Source of the DNA: DATBMY01 sp036554605
Lineage (GTDB): Bacteria; Acidobacteriota; Blastocatellia; UBA7656
DNA length: 32,292 nucleotides
Assembly: GCA_036554605.1 (NCBI GenBank)
Contig: DATBMY010000326.1
Span: forward strand, 1 to 32,292
Direction of reading: 5' to 3'
The notes beneath the pieces are model-generated. The model saw nothing but the letters and a program-made list of their open reading frames with translations. It was not told the DNA's origin and did not search any database. The first letter of the stretch is position 1. Each line of letters begins with the position of its first letter. The translations under genes were made by a program, and so were the position numbers. This document shows, in pieces, positions 15,183 to 22,095 of the stretch.

Positions 15183-15330
15183 CCATAAACGAAAGGGGTA
15201 TCAAACCCCCTAGAACTCGATCTTGCCGTATCACCGCATTGTCTAAAGAGTCGGCGCGTGCGGAGATAAAAAATGAGGACGAGATCTGCACATCCAGTCT
15301 CTCGTCCTCTACCATTCCGCTCACTTCAGG

Positions 15331-15351
15331 AATTGAGGAGGCACCTCAATT
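15331..15351. repeat. Perfect 8-bp inverted repeat
   Basis: AATTGAGG (15331-15338) and CCTCAATT (15344-15351) are separated by five bases. A short T-run occurs about 20 bp downstream, too far for a classical intrinsic terminator. It may be a weak terminator for the kinase transcript or a protein-binding site. Confidence 0.5.
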
Positions 15352-15465
15352 GCTGCTTTCAGTTGTCATATTTTTACCATACATCGTCGCTCGACGCAAG
15401 CCCCTTTACTTTTTGCCTCCGGGGCCGGGCGTTTATGATCCGCTCCGGTGCGCCAAAGGTTATTC

Positions 15466-15494
15466 TTGAATGCGCCATTGAGTTATGTTAAAAG
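15466..15494 (+). promoter_or_regulatory. Possible promoter for the zinc-ribbon membrane protein
   Basis: TTGAAT (15466-15471), a 17-bp spacer and TAAAAG (15489-15494) lie about 42 bp upstream of the ATG at 15537. The -35 and -10 each match 4/6. No strong ribosome-binding site is seen. Confidence 0.4.
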
Positions 15495-15536
15495 TGGCTG
15501 GAACATCATCGGCCCCCCTTAATAGAAAGCCCGGCT

Positions 15537-15977
15537 ATGTCAACGATTAGAAAAAGCTGCAAGGATTGTGGTATGCCGGTCCCGATGGGGCTGGCCAATT
15601 GCGGCCACTGCGGCGCGCAAATAGGCACCCTATTTTCTGAAACGGCCGCGCATACAGCCCCGCCCGCAAAGAAGAAGCGGCGCAATGAAGCGTCCGAATA
15701 TGTCGTACAGTACCAGAAGATCGAAACAGCTCAGGATAGGGCCAACAGCGCCTTCATCCTCAGCCTCGCAAGCTTCTTTCCCGCCTTCGGGCTGCTGCTG
15801 GCTCCAATGGCGATCGCTCTGGGGGCAATCGCCACGAAAACTCTCAGGGCAAATCATATAGAGGAAGGGCGCGGGTCGGCGCTGGCGGGGCTTGTGATCG
15901 GGGCTCTGGGGCTTGTAGCCCAGGGCGGGTACGTCATGTATGTCGTGCAGCTGGGCCGTATCCCTTTCATTACTTAA
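15537..15977 (+). CDS. Zinc-ribbon, DUF4190-like small membrane protein
   Basis: This 146-residue protein opens with a zinc-ribbon of two knuckles: C8-x2-C11 (CKDCGMP) and C22-x2-C25 (CGHCGAQ). A basic linker (PPAKKKRRN) follows. The C-terminal half has two glycine/alanine-rich membrane segments (about 72-102 and 114-138) in the DUF4190 pattern: LASFFPAFGLLLAPMAIALG, then GRGSALAGLVIGALGLV. Such proteins are common in bacteria with no assigned function; the ribbon probably sits in the cytoplasm. It is convergent with the methyltransferase gene, with only 4 bp between the stops. Confidence 0.75.
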   Translation: MSTIRKSCKDCGMPVPMGLANCGHCGAQIGTLFSETAAHTAPPAKKKRRNEASEYVVQYQKIETAQDRANSAFILSLASFFPAFGLLLAPMAIALGAIATKTLRANHIEEGRGSALAGLVIGALGLVAQGGYVMYVVQLGRIPFIT

Positions 15978-15981
15978 TCTT

Positions 15982-16791
15982 TCATTTTATACCGGAAATG
16001 AGCGTCGCCTTGATCGATATGTCGAAAGGCGAGTCGTGCCGCTCGCGCTCGATGATTGCGACTATTCCCTCTTCGACCTCTTCCCTCCGCTCTTCGGGCA
16101 CGATCTCAAGCCATTCGGCGAGGAAGTTGTCTCTTATCAGCGGAGAGTCAATGAACTCGCGCCCGGTCTCAAAGAAGAACTCTTCTTTTGAGCTGAGGCT
16201 ATTGACTTCGCGAAGCCCGGCGCGGTCGGCCATCTGCTCGGCATCCGATACGGTCATTCGCTCGTTTATAAGCCTTTCCAGATCGCGCCAGACCTGATCG
16301 ACCAGCCCCTCTTGCAGCAGCGCCTCCCAGTACAACGAGAAAAACTCGTCAAAGCTCCCGCGCGTCGCCATCTTCAGTATGACCATAGCGTCAGGAGCCG
16401 CCACCCTGACCATCTCCGCGAGAACCTCTTCGACATCATTGGCCGGCATCATCGAGGCGTCGCCGATCACAAGATCGAAACCATCGTCTTCGAATGGCAA
16501 TTCAGTCGCAAGCCCCCTATGAAAGCTTACATCGCTTATCTTTTTTACCTGAGCTTTCGCCTGCGCTATTTCTACACGTTCCGGGCTCGGTTCAATGCCG
16601 ATCACCTCGCCTTTCCCGCGCATGCGCTCCGCCAGTTCGATTGCATGCGCGCCGGTCCCGCAATTCAAATCCAGCACACGGCCTGAAGCCGGGAGAGTTA
16701 TAGATTCGTTTATAAGCCTGTCAAACCTGTCTCGCCAGTCGGGCGTGACGAATAGATCATATCTATAAGCAAGTTCCTTATCATTGCTCAT
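15982..16791 (-). CDS. Class I SAM-dependent methyltransferase
   Basis: This 269-residue soluble protein has the SAM-binding motif I RVLDLNCGTGAHAIELAERM (38-57), the acidic ribose-binding position in VIGIEPSPERVEIA, and motif IV-like GFDLVIGDASMMP. The C-terminal 110 residues are mostly acidic helices (LERLINERMTVSDAEQMADR). The methyl acceptor cannot be told. GGGAG lies 7 nt before the ATG. It is divergent from the next methyltransferase, with a 71-bp intergenic region containing a 7-bp palindrome. The two proteins are not close paralogues; they share only the fold motif. Confidence 0.82.
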   Translation of the reverse strand: MSNDKELAYRYDLFVTPDWRDRFDRLINESITLPASGRVLDLNCGTGAHAIELAERMRGKGEVIGIEPSPERVEIAQAKAQVKKISDVSFHRGLATELPFEDDGFDLVIGDASMMPANDVEEVLAEMVRVAAPDAMVILKMATRGSFDEFFSLYWEALLQEGLVDQVWRDLERLINERMTVSDAEQMADRAGLREVNSLSSKEEFFFETGREFIDSPLIRDNFLAEWLEIVPEERREEVEEGIVAIIERERHDSPFDISIKATLISGIK

Positions 16792-16811
16792 AACGCATCT
16801 CCCGGGTCATG

Positions 16812-16834
16812 ATAGCATAGCTTTGAAATGCTAT
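16812..16834. promoter_or_regulatory. Palindrome between divergent methyltransferase genes (possible operator)
   Basis: ATAGCAT (16812-16818) and ATGCTAT (16828-16834) form a perfect 7-bp inverted repeat with a 9-bp centre, in the 71-bp gap between divergent genes. Its position suits an operator acting on both genes, but no regulator is linked to it. Confidence 0.35.
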
Positions 16835-16862
16835 ATGAAGCCTGATATTCGAGGTTTTAAGA

Positions 16863-17459
16863 ATGCCGGATCGCAACGCCTGGAACAGGCGCTATGACAC
16901 CCCGGACTTCATTCACGGCGTGGATGCATCAGAATTTCTGCTTTCTAACGCGGGGTTTTTGCCCGAGCGCGGGGTCGCGCTGGACCTGGCCGCTGGCGAA
17001 GGGCGAAACAGTATCTTTCTTGCCGGCAAGGGCCTCGACGTAGTGGCGGTCGACATATCCTTGCGGGCTCTCGAAAAATGTATCAGGGCCGCGCGCGAAG
17101 GAAAGCTGCGAATTCATCCGGTCGCGGCCGACTTGAACAGTTTCGTTATTCCGGCAGGCGTCTTCGACGTGGTAATCAACTTTAATTATCTCCAGCGCGA
17201 TCTCGCCCCTCGCATAGTCGCCGCGTTGAAGCCGGGCGGAGTTCTCATATTTGAGACTCTTACCGTTGACCACCTGCGTCATAAGCCCGATTTCAGCCCG
17301 GATTACCTGCTCAAGCGCGGAGAGCTGTTGGAGATGTTTCGCGGACTTCACTTGATCAAATACCGGGAAGCCGAAATCCGGGCGCGGCAGGGCGCGAGGT
17401 CCGTCGCAAGCCTGCTCGCCGTGAAAAACTCTCTTGAGAAAACGGCGCGCAATCGCTAA
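16863..17459 (+). CDS. TehB-like class I SAM-dependent methyltransferase
   Basis: This 198-residue methyltransferase begins NAWNRRYDTPDFIHG (5-19), an N-terminal pattern of TehB-like and related small-molecule methyltransferases (W-x2-RY). SAM motif I is ALDLAAGEGRNSIFLAGKG (39-57), followed by VVAVDIS and FDVVINFNYLQRDL. Relatives methylate small thiols, chalcogens such as tellurite, or other small acceptors; the true substrate here is unknown. The ATG at 16863 has GAGG at 16851-16854. The following subtilase gene appears to have its own promoter. Confidence 0.8.
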   Translation: MPDRNAWNRRYDTPDFIHGVDASEFLLSNAGFLPERGVALDLAAGEGRNSIFLAGKGLDVVAVDISLRALEKCIRAAREGKLRIHPVAADLNSFVIPAGVFDVVINFNYLQRDLAPRIVAALKPGGVLIFETLTVDHLRHKPDFSPDYLLKRGELLEMFRGLHLIKYREAEIRARQGARSVASLLAVKNSLEKTARNR

Positions 17460-17470
17460 ACTCGCGCGAA

Positions 17471-17500
17471 TTGTCGGAAGGGAATAGGTGAGACTAAAAT
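17471..17500 (+). promoter_or_regulatory. Possible promoter of the subtilase gene
   Basis: TTGTCG (17471-17476), an 18-bp spacer and TAAAAT (17495-17500, 5/6) lie just upstream of the subtilase start codons. The leader would be about 12-24 nt depending on the start used. Confidence 0.42.
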
Positions 17501-17518
17501 AGGTATTTATATTTAGTG

Positions 17519-18898
17519 ATGGAATCGCGCATGAATAGATCAACAATCAATTGCCCCGTATGCCGTCGCGATGTCGCGCGAGACGCGGTCGCGCACCCGG
17601 ATAAGGTAGAAGATTCGATCCGCTCTCTTCTCACGGTCAATACCCATGCCTGGGAGCCGGGCAAGGCGATATGTGTCGAGTGCCTAGCGCGCTATCGCAG
17701 GCTCAGGGATGAGCTCGGCTCGGCCTACCCTGAATTTTCCGAGCAGGAGCTTAAAATCCTCCCGACGCCGATGCGCATAGACGCGCCTCAAAAGTTGCGC
17801 GGGAGAGGCGTCACTATCGCTTTCCTGGACGCCGGCTTTTATGCGCACCCGGACCTTACGCAGCCCGAAAACAGGATTCTGAAGTATGTGAATCTGATTG
17901 ACCGGACGCGGCCGGCCGAGCTTATGATGCCGCAACTCTCTTCGTGGCACGGGATGATGACCTCGGTAGTCGCGGCGGGTAACGGTTATCTATCGAGGGG
18001 CCTTTATCGCGGCATAGCCTCCGAGGCGAAGCTGGTTCTTGTGAAGGTTGGCGTATCCTCGCGCGTGCGGCACGAAGACATCATGCGCGGGCTTCGCTGG
18101 GCAATACGCAATCGCGAACGATACGGCATACGCATTGTTAACATTTCGGCCGGCGGCGATTACGAAAGAAGCTATCTTCATGACGATCTATGCCAGGCGG
18201 CCGAGGACGCTACGCGGGCCGGGATTGTCGTGGTGGCGGCAAGCGGGAACGCGGGCCACCTCGGACATCCGGTTCTGCCGCCCGCCTCCTCGCCGTCGGT
18301 AATCACGGTCGGCGGCCTCGACGATAAGAATAACCTGGAGTTTCGCGACAATGAAATGTACCGGTCGAGCTATGGGCCAACGATTGACGGCTTGCAGAAG
18401 CCGGAAGTGATTGCTCCCGGCATATGGGTCGCGGCGCCGATCCTGCCCGGCACGCCAACCGCGGAACAGGCCGAGCTGCTTGCCAGGCTTGAAACGGCTC
18501 ACGATTCCGAATTGCGTCGCACTATAGAAGAGAATCGGGGCGTTGATGAGGACATGGACCAGGCCGTGAATCTTGCGCCCTATCTCATACGCCATCTGAC
18601 CTGGGTCAAGATGCGCGACAACAATGTCATAAGTGGCAGCTATAAGCATGTCGACGGCACTAGCTTTGCCGCTCCAATTGTCTCATCCATCGCGGCGCAG
18701 ATACTCGAAGCAGTCCCGGACCTCACGCCGCAAGAGGTTAAATTCTCTCTGATGAAGACAGCCGTGCGGCTCCCGAATGTCGAAACAGACCAGCAGGGAT
18801 GGGGGATGGTCAACCCGCGCGCGGCCATTGACTTCGCAATGAGGCTGAGGGCGCGCAGTGGCGATGCGCGAAAAGAGGGCGAGCCGGCGATCGCATGA
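17519..18898 (+). CDS. S8 subtilisin-family peptidase with N-terminal zinc-ribbon-like head, no signal peptide
   Basis: This 459-residue protein has no signal peptide or membrane helix. Residues 12-55 hold two CxxC pairs, C12-C15 (CPVCRRD) and C52-C55 (CVECLARYRR), about 36 residues apart, resembling a zinc-binding head. The subtilase core has D104 in IAFLDAGFYAHPDL, H144 in SSWHGMMTSV, oxyanion N244 in AASGNAGHLGHP, and S382 in DGTSFAAPIVSS. The triad is complete, so it should be active, probably in the cytoplasm. About 65 mainly helical residues (312-376) separate APGIWVAAPILPG from GTSFAAP, longer than in simple subtilisins. GTG 17516, ATG 17519 and ATG 17531 are all possible starts. Targets are unknown. 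Confidence 0.85.
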   Translation: MESRMNRSTINCPVCRRDVARDAVAHPDKVEDSIRSLLTVNTHAWEPGKAICVECLARYRRLRDELGSAYPEFSEQELKILPTPMRIDAPQKLRGRGVTIAFLDAGFYAHPDLTQPENRILKYVNLIDRTRPAELMMPQLSSWHGMMTSVVAAGNGYLSRGLYRGIASEAKLVLVKVGVSSRVRHEDIMRGLRWAIRNRERYGIRIVNISAGGDYERSYLHDDLCQAAEDATRAGIVVVAASGNAGHLGHPVLPPASSPSVITVGGLDDKNNLEFRDNEMYRSSYGPTIDGLQKPEVIAPGIWVAAPILPGTPTAEQAELLARLETAHDSELRRTIEENRGVDEDMDQAVNLAPYLIRHLTWVKMRDNNVISGSYKHVDGTSFAAPIVSSIAAQILEAVPDLTPQEVKFSLMKTAVRLPNVETDQQGWGMVNPRAAIDFAMRLRARSGDARKEGEPAIA

Positions 18899-18922
18899 AT
18901 GTAACCGACCGGCCAGGCCGAA

Positions 18923-19336
18923 TCAGCCGCCCGAGATTGACTGCCCGCCTATCCCTAGTGCCGCCGCCGCTATCGTAAAGGAGTTGACCAGTGCAACGCC
19001 AAAGCCCGAAAGCCTCTCTTTCCAGCTTGTGCCCGCCGTAACGCTCGTCAGGAAGATGAATAGCCCTATCACCAGCGATAGCACGAGCGGCACAAGTTTT
19101 TGGCCCTTACCTAGCGGAGGGTATACGGTATCGAGGACGTTCCAGATAGTCGTCACCGCGGCGACTGCTCCGGGGAATGTGATTAAAGATTGAGCAGTCG
19201 TGAAGACGCCTACCTTGTTCGCATGCGTGGTGTCGACGTTGACCAGGCTGCTTGAAGATTCCGCGGACGTGCCCATCGGGGTTGACACATGTGTCAGCGT
19301 GGTTGTCGGCTCAGGTTGAGGTGCATTGCCTGCCAT
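18923..19336 (-). CDS. Small hypothetical membrane protein (Ser/Thr-rich head, 3 helices)
   Basis: This 137-residue protein is not recognised. Residues 1-40 are polar and rich in Thr, Ser and Pro. Hydrophobic segments follow at about 47-70, 81-99 (LVPLVLSLVIGLFIFLTSV) and 111-131. A good AAGGAG lies 8 nt before the ATG, and a strong promoter candidate (19389-19417) supports real expression. It is convergent with the subtilase gene (24 bp between stops), so it is not in that operon. The size and helix count recall holin-like proteins, but nothing specific supports that. Confidence 0.65.
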   Translation of the reverse strand: MAGNAPQPEPTTTLTHVSTPMGTSAESSSSLVNVDTTHANKVGVFTTAQSLITFPGAVAAVTTIWNVLDTVYPPLGKGQKLVPLVLSLVIGLFIFLTSVTAGTSWKERLSGFGVALVNSFTIAAAALGIGGQSISGG

Positions 19337-19388
19337 CTTTATTCTCCTTAGCTTTTAAGATTCCGGGAAGATTGAAAGAAACGTGGGC

Positions 19389-19417
19389 TATATAACACAA
19401 GTGAATTTATGATTCAA
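19389..19417 (-). promoter_or_regulatory. Promoter of the small membrane protein
   Basis: On the minus strand, TTGAAT (19417-19412), a 17-bp spacer and TATATA (19394-19389) lie about 53 bp upstream of the ATG at 19336. This leaves a leader of about 46 nt with the AAGGAG site. Confidence 0.55.
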
Positions 19418-19462
19418 ACTACCATGCGATGTCCGGCCGGCGGAAGCCCGAAGAGCGCGGCA

Positions 19463-19540
19463 AAGTCAGTACCGCATGCCTTAGGGCTCGGGCATTAGCG
19501 CGAGCGAACCCGGTCGCAACCGCTCCCGCGACTCACCTGT
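19463..19540. repeat. REP-like hairpin repeat, copy 2 (degenerate)
   Basis: It begins with the same GTCAGTACCG arm (19465-19474). Bases 19490-19523 match 3954-3987 of copy 1 at 29 of 34 positions, covering GGGCATTAGCGCGA and ACCCGGTCGC. The far outer arm is decayed (CGCGACTCAC against CGGTACTGAC). It lies in the 414-bp gap between the divergent small membrane protein and the AhpD-like gene. Confidence 0.72.
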
Positions 19541-19579
19541 CGCTACTTTGTTACAGCCCTGACTAAAAAGGCCGTTCTG

Positions 19580-19608
19580 TTGAAATAGATTTTTTCGTGT
19601 GGTAGAAG
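19580..19608 (+). promoter_or_regulatory. Possible promoter of the AhpD-like/esterase operon
   Basis: TTGAAA (19580-19585), a 17-bp spacer and TAGAAG (19603-19608) lie about 140 bp upstream of the ATG. The -35 is 5/6 and the -10 is 4/6. Use of this promoter would create a leader of about 135 nt containing a strong hairpin. Confidence 0.42.
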
Positions 19609-19629
19609 TTTTAAGTTCGCGTCAGTCGC

Positions 19630-19662
19630 GCGGGCGAGAGCTTTTTGAGACTCTTCGCCCGC
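19630..19662 (+). promoter_or_regulatory. Leader hairpin upstream of the AhpD-like gene
   Basis: GCGGGCGA (19630-19637) pairs perfectly with TCGCCCGC (19655-19662). GAG/CTC extends the stem across a one-base bulge, enclosing a 10-nt loop. It lies in the presumed 5' leader, about 90 bp before the start codon. No U-run follows directly, so an RNA-stability or attenuation role is only a guess. Confidence 0.4.
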
Positions 19663-19750
19663 GGCCGACGTATAAGAGCTTGAAGCGCAGGCGGGAATTT
19701 TGCAGGCCCAGACCCGCGGCAGCAATCTTTAGCAAGGAGATATTCGCATA

Positions 19751-20167
19751 ATGGATAGCAAGTTGGCGCCGGAAACCGCATCGCCAGAGAACCAAAAAGA
19801 GCTGGAGATCCCCGAATCTAACCCTGAGCCAAAGAAGATCCAGTCCTATTCGATGATGGACCCGAAGATGCGCCGCATCTACGGCGAGTTTTATCGAGAG
19901 ATTTATTTCTCGGAGAAGAAGGCCCTCGACACCAAGACGCAGGAGCTTATCTCGATAGCCGCTTCTTTAGTGGCCAAGTGCCAGGGCTGCATCGAGGGCC
20001 ATCTGAAGAAGGCGCTGGAAGCGGGCGCGACCGAAGAAGAGATCAGCGAAACCCTCTCCATAGCTGCCGCGATAAATGCCGCGGCCATCATCGATCTCAC
20101 CGACATCGCGGCAAACAAACTCAACCTGAATCATTTCCCGAGCGATGGGCCGCGGTTCAGAGGATAA
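19751..20167 (+). CDS. Carboxymuconolactone decarboxylase / AhpD-like family protein
   Basis: This 138-residue helical protein has the AhpD/CMD core LISIAASLVAKCQGCIEGHLKKAL (residues 66-89), here noted by its C77-x2-C80 pair and H84. The CxxC-x3-H arrangement is that of AhpD-type thiol oxidoreductases, which use the two cysteines in peroxide-linked redox chemistry. The first 35 residues are a polar, Glu/Pro-rich extension without clear fold. AAGGAG occurs at 19733-19738 before the ATG. The esterase gene follows after 3 bp, so the two are surely cotranscribed. Redox activity is likely from the motif; the physiological partner is unknown. Confidence 0.88.
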   Translation: MDSKLAPETASPENQKELEIPESNPEPKKIQSYSMMDPKMRRIYGEFYREIYFSEKKALDTKTQELISIAASLVAKCQGCIEGHLKKALEAGATEEEISETLSIAAAINAAAIIDLTDIAANKLNLNHFPSDGPRFRG

Positions 20168-20170
20168 GAA

Positions 20171-21139
20171 ATGGACATAGTGATGCAACTCGCCATAGGA
20201 GTGCTTTCGATAATTATCACGCTTGTCGCGAACGCCGCGGCCTGCCTGACCACAAGGCAGGCGCCGCCGCAGCAGCAGGCTGCCGCTCAGACCGTCACGC
20301 CCGCCGAGGGCGTCGAGTACGGCTCGTTTCAATCGGCCTCGCTCGGCAAGGAGTTGAAGTTTGCCATTCAACTCCCGCCCTCTTATAAGACCGATACGAA
20401 GCGCCGTTACCCGGTGCTCTATTTCCTGCACGGCAACAACGGCAACGAGGTCGAGTTTCAGCGGCGCGGCGTCGCGGCGGCCGTCAACCGGCTGCGCGAG
20501 GCGGGCAAGATCGGCGAGATGATTATCGTGGCGCCCGCGGGCGAGAACAGCTTCTATCTCAATTCTAAAAACGGCGTGATGTACGAGGACGCGATAATCA
20601 AGGACCTCATCCCGCATATAGAGAAAACCTACCGCGCCCTGGGTACAAGGGAAGGGCGCGCGATCCAGGGCATCTCCATGGGCGGATGGGGCGCGTTGAT
20701 GCTGGCCTTCAGGCACCCCGAGATGTTCTCTTCCGCCAGCGCGCACAGCGCCGCGCTTTACGACAAGCTGCCGGTGCCTGACGGGCAGGACCGGTACTCG
20801 ATGTTTCTCGACCGCGTCATCAAGAGGCTTTTCGGCGACCCGCCCGATGAAGCTTTCTTTCAGGCGAACAACCCGTTGCGGCTTGCCGAAACCAACGCCG
20901 CCGCCATAAAGAAATCGGGACTGAAGATATATTTCGACGTCGGCGCCGAGGACCGCTACAGGTATCAGGGGACGAACAAACTGCTCGACGAGCGCCTTAC
21001 GAAAGCGGGCATCGCGCACGAGTATCACCAGTTCCCGGGCGGCCATGGATGGGACTACATGCTGTCGGTCATGGAGAATTCCTACGGTTTTCTCTGGAAG
21101 AATCTGAAGACAGAGGCAGGGACCGCGCAAAGGCGTTGA
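20171..21139 (+). CDS. Secreted or lipid-anchored CE1-like alpha/beta-hydrolase (esterase-D family)
   Basis: This 322-residue protein has an N-terminal hydrophobic signal or anchor segment (6-25) ending ANAAAC, a weak lipobox around C25. An Ala/Gln/Pro-rich linker follows, then an esterase domain from about 48. Features are PVLYFLHGNNGNEVEF, nucleophile S169 in QGISMGGWGA, a candidate acid D261 in GAEDRY, and H292 in PGGHGWDYM. The CE1/esterase-D family hydrolyses acyl esters of sugars or small thiol esters. It probably acts outside the cytoplasm. It is cotranscribed with the AhpD-like gene and followed by a strong intrinsic terminator. The specific substrate is unknown. Confidence 0.85.
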   Translation: MDIVMQLAIGVLSIIITLVANAAACLTTRQAPPQQQAAAQTVTPAEGVEYGSFQSASLGKELKFAIQLPPSYKTDTKRRYPVLYFLHGNNGNEVEFQRRGVAAAVNRLREAGKIGEMIIVAPAGENSFYLNSKNGVMYEDAIIKDLIPHIEKTYRALGTREGRAIQGISMGGWGALMLAFRHPEMFSSASAHSAALYDKLPVPDGQDRYSMFLDRVIKRLFGDPPDEAFFQANNPLRLAETNAAAIKKSGLKIYFDVGAEDRYRYQGTNKLLDERLTKAGIAHEYHQFPGGHGWDYMLSVMENSYGFLWKNLKTEAGTAQRR

Positions 21140-21168
21140 GGCGAGGCGCTCGATTTCGTGCTATATTT

Positions 21169-21205
21169 GAGGCTGGTGGGCGCACCCATCAGCCTCTTTG
21201 CTTTT
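21169..21205 (+). terminator. Intrinsic terminator after the esterase gene
   Basis: A 12-bp stem, GAGGCTGGTGGG (21169-21180) against CCCATCAGCCTC (21185-21196), has one G-T wobble and a CGCA loop. It is followed by TTTGCTTTT. It lies 29 bp after the esterase stop. Confidence 0.85.
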
Positions 21206-21252
21206 ACGCCGCGTGCGCGACTTGAGCGTATCACTTAATCAATCTTTGGGTC

Positions 21253-22095
21253 ATGTCGTTTCAAACAAGGAAGGACTGCCGGGACCGATTTCGCGAAATT
21301 GTCTCTCGCGACGAGGATGAGATCAATCTTGCCGAAGCGGCGCTGCTCATCGCGGCCGAAGAGTATCCCGGCCTCGATGTAGAGCTTTATCTCGATAAGC
21401 TGGATCGGTTCGCGGAGATTGCCCGCGACCTCGCCGCAAACGCCACGGATGCTTCCGGGATGATCACGGCGATCAACTCGACGCTGTATGACCATCTCGG
21501 GTTTCATGCCAATCGCCAGAACTATTATGATCCGAGAAATAGCTTCCTCAACGAGGTGCTTGACCGCCGCGTCGGCATCCCAATAACTCTTTCGGTCGTC
21601 TATATGGAGATTGCCCGGCGAATCGGTTTCATAATCAAGGGAGTCGGCCTGCCCGGTCACTTCATAGTCAAGCACCCGCTCGAGCGCGGCGATATGTTTA
21701 TCGACCCGTTCAACGGCGGGAGGCTTTTGGGAGAGTTCGGGTGCGCCGAGCTTATAAATGAATTGAGCGGGGGGAAGCTCAGCCTGCGGCCGGAACATCT
21801 CGCCGCGGTCACCAAGAAGCAGATTCTTCAGAGGATGCTATCAAACCTGCTCGGCATATACGCGGCGTCGGATCACTGCCGGGCCCTTGCGGCGATTGAA
21901 AAAATACTTATCATCACGCCCGGCTCGCCGGCCCATATACGCGACCGCGGCTTGCTGCTCGGGGTCATAGGCCGCGCGAGCGAAGCGATCAGCGAGCTGG
22001 AGCGCTACCTGTCGCTTTCGCCCGCGGCGCCGGACGCCGGCTCGATCCGAGAGCAGATAAAGCATATCAAGGCGGCCCGCGCCAAATGGAATTGA
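21253..22095 (+). CDS. SirB1-family transglutaminase-like protein with TPR
   Basis: This 280-residue protein matches the SirB1/Transglut_core2 layout. A helical head INLAEAALLIAAEEYPGLD leads to NSFLNEVLDRRVGIPITLSV, then the conserved GVGLPGHFIVKH and FIDPFNGGRLL stretches. The C-terminal 85 residues look like TPRs (ALAAIEKILIITPGSPAHIR, then EAISELERYLSLSP). Members occur next to protein-release-factor or cell-envelope genes in many bacteria, but their reaction is unproven. The expected catalytic-like histidine is in GHF; no obvious nucleophilic cysteine is present in the usual position. The stop directly abuts the stop of the convergent membrane-protein gene. The Shine-Dalgarno is weak. 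Confidence 0.83.
   Translation: MSFQTRKDCRDRFREIVSRDEDEINLAEAALLIAAEEYPGLDVELYLDKLDRFAEIARDLAANATDASGMITAINSTLYDHLGFHANRQNYYDPRNSFLNEVLDRRVGIPITLSVVYMEIARRIGFIIKGVGLPGHFIVKHPLERGDMFIDPFNGGRLLGEFGCAELINELSGGKLSLRPEHLAAVTKKQILQRMLSNLLGIYAASDHCRALAAIEKILIITPGSPAHIRDRGLLLGVIGRASEAISELERYLSLSPAAPDAGSIREQIKHIKAARAKWN

Larger units (their letters stand above)
15183..15536. other. Intergenic region downstream of the kinase gene
   Basis: No gene is supported here. A small hairpin GGGGT-ATCAA-ACCCC (15195-15209) lies 12 bp after the kinase stop. A second, perfect hairpin lies at 15331-15351, and a promoter candidate at 15466-15494. Reading frames through the region have no recognisable protein features. 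Confidence 0.5.

Noticed and set aside
16823..16851. Promoter TTGAAA-N17-TATTCG for the TehB-like gene
   Set aside because: The -10 is weak (3/6) and would overlap the GAGG ribosome-binding site, leaving no room for a leader.
19543..19725. 60-codon minus-strand reading frame upstream of the AhpD-like gene
   Set aside because: It crosses the strong leader hairpin and the promoter candidate, with no recognisable domain.
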